Of a stretch of 64,000 bases of DNA, positions 59,698 through 64,000 are shown in pieces. Each line of letters opens with the position of its first letter. Positions within the stretch are counted from its first letter, which is position 1. The notes under the pieces were generated by a model, which worked only from the letters and a program-made list of their open reading frames with translations, was not told the DNA's origin and made no database searches. The DNA lies in assembly GCA_934394565.1 (NCBI GenBank), contig CAKRQV010000014.1:1-64000 (forward strand), read 5' to 3'. Made by a program: the position numbers and the translations under genes. The stretch comes from an uncultured Lachnospiraceae bacterium (GTDB taxonomy: Bacteria > Bacillota > Clostridia > Lachnospirales > Lachnospiraceae).

Positions 59698-61287
59698 ATG
59701 ACAACCATACTTTTGCTGATCGCGGTAGTTATTCTTTTATGTGTGGCAGCCAACCGGTTTGCAGACCGGACGGGTATGCCAGTGCTTTTATTGTTTATCG
59801 GGCTGGGCATGTTTTTCGGCGCGGATGGCCCGCTGGGGATCTATTATGAAAATCAGGTACTGACAGAGAAAATCTGTTCCGTTGCCCTGGCCTTTGTGAT
59901 GTTTTACGGTGGCTTCGGCACCAAGTGGAAGACAGCCAGACCCGTAGCGGTCAAAGCCATCCTGCTGTCTTTTATGGGTGTTGTACTTACAGCCTTGTCT
60001 GTAACGGCATTCTGCACATTTGTGCTTGGGATGCAATGGATGGAGGGCTTTCTGATCGGTTCGGTTTTAAGCTCCACCGATGCGGCCTCGGTCTTTTCGA
60101 TTTTGCGTTCCAAGCATCTGTCGCTGAAATACGGCACGGACTCTTTGCTGGAGATTGAGAGCGGCAGTAACGATCCCGTATCGTATATGCTGACGACCAT
60201 CGCCATTGCGATGATTACAGGGCAGCAGACCTCCATTGGCTATATGCTTTTTGCCCAGATTGCCTATGGCGTTCTGATCGGTGTGGGTGTGGCGGTACTT
60301 ACAGTGATGATCCTCAGAAAAACCACATTGGTGGCAGAGGGACTGGATACGATCTTTATTGTGGCAGTTGTCCTGATCTCCTATGCGCTGCCGTCCATGG
60401 TTGGCGGTAACGGTTATCTGAGTGTATATCTTACGGGAATTATTCTCGGAAACAGTCCGATTCGGCATAAAAAGATTTTGGTGCCGTTTTTTGACGGCAT
60501 CACCAATCTGGCACAGATCTGTATCTTCTTTATTCTGGGCCTTTTGTCATTTCCGTCACGTCTGCCCTCGGTGATGGGAGTATCGGTAGCTGTAGCTCTG
60601 TTTTTATTGCTGGTTGGAAGACCTGTGATGGTCTATCTGTTGCTGCGGCCGTTCAAGGCAGGGTGGAAGCAGCAATGCTGTATATCCTGGGCGGGGCTTC
60701 GCGGCGCATCGTCCATCGTATTTGCCATCTCTGCGGTAGCCAGTATCCCGGCACTGGAAAATGATCTGTTCCATATTGTGTTTATGGTATCTCTGCTTTC
60801 TGTAGCGGTACAGGGAACGCTGCTTCCGAAGGTGGCGACAAAGCTGGATATGATCGATACGGAGACTGATGTTTTAAAGACCTTCAACGATTATCAGGAG
60901 GATTCCTCCCTGACACTGATGCGTATGTATATTCCGGAGGGACATGCCTGGCAGAATAAAAAGATGAGCCAGCTGGAAATGCCTGCGGATGCGCTGGCGC
61001 TGATGATCAAGCGAAAAGGTGAGACGCTGATCCCGAGAGGAAACACAAAGATTCTTGCCGGGGACAGCATTATTTTAAGTGTACCGTCCTTTGAGGGAAC
61101 AGGCGGGATCAATCTGAGAGAAATTCTCGTGGATAGTAAGCACGAATGGAGCAATAAGAGCATCGAAGAACTGCAGCTGCCCGAGGATGTGCTGATCGCC
61201 ATGATCCGCCGCGGGGAGGAAAATATGATCCCCCGGGGTAAGACAGTGATCCTGCCAGGGGATGTGGTCGTGGTGTATGATGTTTGA
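59698..61287 (+). CDS. CPA1-type K+/H+ (or Na+/H+) antiporter with TrkA-C domains
   Basis: 529 residues: 12 or so membrane helices (about 1-395) with the CPA signature SSTDAASVFSIL and an ESGSNDP motif (about 152-158, ion-binding acidic residues), like NhaP2/CvrA. The cytoplasmic tail carries two TrkA-C (RCK_C) domains (about 405-470, YIPEGHAWQNKKMSQL; and 480-529), which bind ligands and gate the transporter. Starts 13 bases after the VWA gene with AGGAGG, so it may be co-expressed with the MoxR-VWA pair. Confidence 0.92.
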   Translation: MTTILLLIAVVILLCVAANRFADRTGMPVLLLFIGLGMFFGADGPLGIYYENQVLTEKICSVALAFVMFYGGFGTKWKTARPVAVKAILLSFMGVVLTALSVTAFCTFVLGMQWMEGFLIGSVLSSTDAASVFSILRSKHLSLKYGTDSLLEIESGSNDPVSYMLTTIAIAMITGQQTSIGYMLFAQIAYGVLIGVGVAVLTVMILRKTTLVAEGLDTIFIVAVVLISYALPSMVGGNGYLSVYLTGIILGNSPIRHKKILVPFFDGITNLAQICIFFILGLLSFPSRLPSVMGVSVAVALFLLLVGRPVMVYLLLRPFKAGWKQQCCISWAGLRGASSIVFAISAVASIPALENDLFHIVFMVSLLSVAVQGTLLPKVATKLDMIDTETDVLKTFNDYQEDSSLTLMRMYIPEGHAWQNKKMSQLEMPADALALMIKRKGETLIPRGNTKILAGDSIILSVPSFEGTGGINLREILVDSKHEWSNKSIEELQLPEDVLIAMIRRGEENMIPRGKTVILPGDVVVVYDV

Positions 61288-61363
61288 AAAACAGAAAATA
61301 AAAAGTGATACTTCGAACCGATACAAGGGAGAAGAACGAAGAGCGCAAGGGGAGAAAAAGGAT

Positions 61364-61918
61364 ATGATGCTGGAAACGAAAAGACTTATTTTACGAAAGT
61401 GGGAAATTGAGGATGCAAAAAGTCTCTACCGCTATGCGAAAGATCCGCTGGTTGGCCCGGCGGCGGGATGGAAACCACATGAAAGTATTGCCGAAAGCCG
61501 CACGATCATCCAGACTGTATTTGACGATAATGAGATTTTTGCGGTGGTGTTAAAGGAGACAGGTGAACCCATTGGCAGTATCGGTATCATGCCGACCAGA
61601 TGTCAGCCACTAAATGAAGGCTCGATGGAGCTGGAGATCGGCTACTGGATCGGCGTACCCTACTGGGGTCAGGGGCTGATTCCGGAGGCGGTGCGTTGCC
61701 TGCAGGAGATAGCCTTTGCGGATGGTGTATGTGACGTATTGTGGTGCGGTTATTATGACGGTAACGAAAAATCCCGGAGAGTACAGGAAAAATGTGGATT
61801 TGTGTACCATCATACCGAGTACGATGTGGATTGTCCGGCACTGCATGAGAAACGGACAGAGCATTTTACATATGTGACAAAGGATATGTGGAAAACAAAG
61901 ATCGCGGAAGAAAAATAA
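61364..61918 (+). CDS. GNAT acetyltransferase (RimJ/RimL type)
   Basis: 184 residues, GCN5-related N-acetyltransferase of the ribosomal-protein type. ETKRLILRKWEIEDA at the start, ELEIGYWIGVPYWGQGLIPEAV (beta-4, the acetyl-CoA loop Q/R-x-x-G-x-G/A reads YWGQGL) and GNEKSRRVQEKCGF (NxxSxxxxEKxGF). It acetylates an alpha-amino group or small molecule; target unknown. Start: two adjacent ATGs (61364 and 61367), GGGGAG upstream favours the first. Confidence 0.88.
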   Translation: MMLETKRLILRKWEIEDAKSLYRYAKDPLVGPAAGWKPHESIAESRTIIQTVFDDNEIFAVVLKETGEPIGSIGIMPTRCQPLNEGSMELEIGYWIGVPYWGQGLIPEAVRCLQEIAFADGVCDVLWCGYYDGNEKSRRVQEKCGFVYHHTEYDVDCPALHEKRTEHFTYVTKDMWKTKIAEEK

Positions 61919-61999
61919 AAGTATCTCATGGGATTTTTCTGGAGTAAATTTGGAAGAAAGAGATACTGTGTGAGGAAATTGCCAAATCTGGTCTAAAGT

Positions 62000-62033
62000 G
62001 CCAGCCGAAAAAACAATAGTTTTTCAGCTGGCC
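62000..62033 (+). terminator. Hairpin between convergent genes
   Basis: GCCAGC.GAAAAA / TTTTTC.GCTGGC, 34 bases, between the acetyltransferase and the minus-strand J-domain gene. It has A- and T-rich arms and may serve both strands. Confidence 0.7.
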
Positions 62034-62081
62034 ATTTGTATTTCCGTGAAAAGATAAAATAAATTTCAACAATATAAGATT

Positions 62082-63092
62082 CTACAGAAGTTGATATTGT
62101 TGCAAAAGTGCCTCAATCTGCAACTGTATACTCTCTGGAAACGTGACGGCAGAATCCTTCGGAATACGGATCTGAAAATCGAGATCCCGGTAGGTTCCTT
62201 TATGGGCATAATTATGCCGTGTACAGTTTCGGGTCAGTGGTGCGATGGCGATTTTTACCTGCGCCCGTTTTTGCTCCAGCAGAGGAATCAAAATATAATA
62301 CAGTCTGTCGTCTTTAAAAGAAATATATCCCGCCGTCTGTTGTCTGCCTGTCTGCAGAAACAGGCGGTGCTTTTTTATGCCGGAAGGGTATAAAAGCATA
62401 CCGGAACGCAATACCGCTGTGGAGCCGGTGGTTTCCAGCATGGCAGGAACCGTATATACAGCGTCGTTGTCTGTTTCAGAAGATGAAGATGCCAGAAGTC
62501 TGGCCAGCGTGCCAGAAAGATCGATAAACTGCTGGGCCAGAAGATAACTTAATTCTGCCTGTATTGCTAGCCGCTTCTGTGGGATAAAATCTCGCTGCAT
62601 CTGTTGATCCAGCTGTGAAAGGATCCGGTCACTGCAGCCAAACATACTTTTTAAAAACAGCGGAAAATCTTCTTCCGGTGTCCAGAGATACTTACCCGAA
62701 GCAATGACAAATGTGCCGAGCTTTGTGCCGTCGCTATCTTCCGCATAATGATAGATGTCACGGTCTGTGTAGGCTGTCGGATTTTCCGGGGCCGACCAGA
62801 CGGTGCGGGGGGAATTTCCAGGGGCATGACGTTTTTTTGCATGCACAGATGTCGTGGCAGTCTGACGGGAAGTGCGGGCAGAGGAGTGTCTGCTGGCAAT
62901 ACCTTTTGTATTTTTATATAAAAGCGCATAAGCTTCATTCAGCTCCTGAATCGTATACGGATACGCAGCTGTCTCGAAGCTATCCGTATCCGGATGAATC
63001 CGATGCAGGAGCCGGTGATAAGTTTTCTTGATCTGTGTTCGGTCGGCTGTGACAGGCAGACCGAGGATGCGGTAGGCGATTTCTGAGGTCAT
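62082..63092 (-). CDS. J-domain protein with unknown C-terminal domain
   Basis: 336 residues. N-terminal J domain (1-65): SEIAYRILGLPVTADRTQIKKTYHRLLHRIHPDTD with the HPD tripeptide that stimulates DnaK ATPase, then QELNEAYALLYKN. A basic, Ser/Ala-rich linker (66-110) leads to a C-terminal part (about 120-336) I do not recognise; it lacks the Gly/Phe and zinc-finger regions of DnaJ. Start 63092 chosen for GAAAGAG upstream on the minus strand; two upstream in-frame ATGs have weaker sites. Likely a specialised DnaK co-chaperone. Confidence 0.82.
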   Translation of the reverse strand: MTSEIAYRILGLPVTADRTQIKKTYHRLLHRIHPDTDSFETAAYPYTIQELNEAYALLYKNTKGIASRHSSARTSRQTATTSVHAKKRHAPGNSPRTVWSAPENPTAYTDRDIYHYAEDSDGTKLGTFVIASGKYLWTPEEDFPLFLKSMFGCSDRILSQLDQQMQRDFIPQKRLAIQAELSYLLAQQFIDLSGTLARLLASSSSETDNDAVYTVPAMLETTGSTAVLRSGMLLYPSGIKKHRLFLQTGRQQTAGYISFKDDRLYYILIPLLEQKRAQVKIAIAPLTRNCTRHNYAHKGTYRDLDFQIRIPKDSAVTFPESIQLQIEALLQQYQLL

Positions 63093-63307
63093 GGTATTCT
63101 CTTTCAAATTCATTCTTAAACATATGTGGAAATCTTTTTTTATTATATCAATATATAAGGGAATATAAAGTACTAATGGCAGATGAAAAAGATTTGAACA
63201 TTGATAAAAATATGGAATATACATGGAAATGGTTATGTTCATGTTGTATAATGTATGAAATGGTGTACTGTTTGTTATAAAAAAGATCGCGAAGGAGAAA
63301 GTTGGAG
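63093..63307. promoter_or_regulatory. Divergent region with promoter for the secreted protein
   Basis: Plus strand: TGGAAA (63224-63229), 17 bases, TATAAT (63247-63252), then AAGGAGAAAGTTGGAG before the ATG at 63308. The sequence is A/T-rich; no minus-strand promoter is clear. Confidence 0.65.
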
Positions 63308-64000
63308 ATGAAAAAGACGAAAAAAATACTGTTGTTTTTTTGCTTGATTTTTGCATTTTGCATGTGCAATGTATCTGCTGTTCAGGCAAAAGATGCACAA
63401 ACTGCTACCGTCCAGAATATACAGATATCCCATGAAAAAGAAATTGTTTCTAATGGTACAATGATAACTGTAAGCTGTGAGATATATGCAAATTATCCTA
63501 TCGACGATGTATGGGCATATTTTGAGGTGTATTCTGGAGAACATTACATAAAATCCGAAAGGGTTCATTTAAATTACGATAATAATTTAAAAAAATATGT
63601 AGGATATCTGAAAATTAATGCAGCAGAAATGTATGAAGGCTATTATGAATTGGATAACGATATAGGTGTTGAATTAGATGATACATTTATTTCTGCAAAT
63701 AATAAAGAGGGAAAGACGCATTATTTTAGATATAGTGATACATGCTTGAGAAAAGGACATACATGGGTGGCAGGAAACGTTGCTAAAGAAAGCACGTGTA
63801 CCGAAGAAGGAACTCAAGTTTACAATTGTAAGATTTGTGCATTGGAAAGAAATGAAACTATCCCAAAGCTTCCTCACAGACCGTATACAATTGAAGGAGA
63901 ACCTGCATCTTGTGAATATGATGGTTATACGGAAAAAGTGCGTTGCCATGACTGTGATACAGTACTTAAGGATTCCGTTGTTATTCCTGCAACAGGACAT
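63308..64000 (+). CDS. Secreted protein with CxxC repeat modules (partial)
   Basis: 231 codons, open at the right edge. Signal peptide about 1-28 (lysine-rich start, LFFCLIFAFCMCN, cleavage near VQA-KD). Residues 30-140 form a beta-rich unknown module. From about 150 come repeats of the pattern H-x-W ... S-T-C-T-E-E-G ... Y-x-C-K-I-C ... I-P-K-L-P-H, and a second begins at about 195 (ASCEYDGY...CHDC). Similar CxC/CxxC modules occur near the end of the 2026-residue surface protein (about 1823-1860). Probably a cell-wall or extracellular protein; function unknown. Confidence 0.8.
   Translation, partial: MKKTKKILLFFCLIFAFCMCNVSAVQAKDAQTATVQNIQISHEKEIVSNGTMITVSCEIYANYPIDDVWAYFEVYSGEHYIKSERVHLNYDNNLKKYVGYLKINAAEMYEGYYELDNDIGVELDDTFISANNKEGKTHYFRYSDTCLRKGHTWVAGNVAKESTCTEEGTQVYNCKICALERNETIPKLPHRPYTIEGEPASCEYDGYTEKVRCHDCDTVLKDSVVIPATGH

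Overview
The window looks like a chromosomal segment of an anaerobic, low-to-mid GC Gram-positive gut bacterium of the class Clostridia, most likely family Lachnospiraceae. Supporting signs are a six-gene Rnf complex in clostridial order (C-D-G-E-A-B), a two-gene SufC/SufB iron-sulfur system, HPr kinase with a ROK glucokinase, ECF vitamin transporters, T-box and c-di-GMP-I leader RNAs, sigma-A type promoters and strong AGGAGG ribosome binding sites. The genus cannot be fixed from sequence alone.

Layout. 1-300: end of an unrecognised gene and remnants of a probable IS200/IS605-type end. 570-2590: T-box leader and a CstA-family transporter. 2660-5580: c-di-GMP-I riboswitch, MarR regulator, REC-GGDEF(degenerate)-EAL protein and HPt protein, which form a c-di-GMP signalling unit. 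5640-7600: orphan HicB and a DUF1846 protein. 7830-12951: rnfCDGEAB behind two Rex-like operators. 13618-17015 (minus): two URO-D/methyltransferase-like proteins around an MFS permease. 17414-22480: glmS, a siroheme sulfite/nitrite reductase-like protein, an MFS permease and a patatin-like lipase. 23000-24261: Rpn-type nuclease gene and a deleted second copy. 24794-38691: a 14-kb block with two large surface proteins, a lipoprotein and a complete ECF transporter (T, fused A-A', S). 38893-40222: lysR stump, a possible small RNA and a small metal-binding membrane protein. 40502-44697: P1 peptidase with an ECF S component (minus), FMN alpha-hydroxy-acid oxidase and galE. 44935-53805: pyrG (minus), ftsH, uvrC, hprK, glk and acyl-ACP thioesterase. 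53898-56751: DUF134 regulator, sufC, sufB and bioY (minus) with a BirA-type operator. 57052-63092: MoxR-VWA pair, K+/H+ antiporter, acetyltransferase and a J-domain protein (minus). 63308-64000: start of a secreted protein.

Two things stand out. First, the 24.8-38.7 kb block places the two halves of a transcobalamin/intrinsic-factor-like fold on separate exported proteins: an alpha6/alpha6-barrel (terpene-cyclase-like) domain on one, and DUF4430 (transcobalamin C-terminal-like) domains on two others. An ECF importer follows directly. I infer a Gram-positive surface relay for capturing a corrinoid or a similar scarce ligand. Second, six long foldback elements (arms 36-55 bp, nearly perfect) sit in intergenic gaps, always downstream of a plus-strand gene. 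Their arms mostly differ in sequence, but A and B share a core with compensatory changes, C and D share an internal hairpin, and C and E share a boundary sequence.

Regulation visible in the sequence joins metabolism to control: Rex-like sites for NADH-linked Rnf, a BirA-like site for BioY, a T-box (apparent Ile specifier) for the CstA transporter, c-di-GMP feedback on its own phosphodiesterase operon, and tandem palindromes before the DUF134 regulator that precedes the Suf genes.
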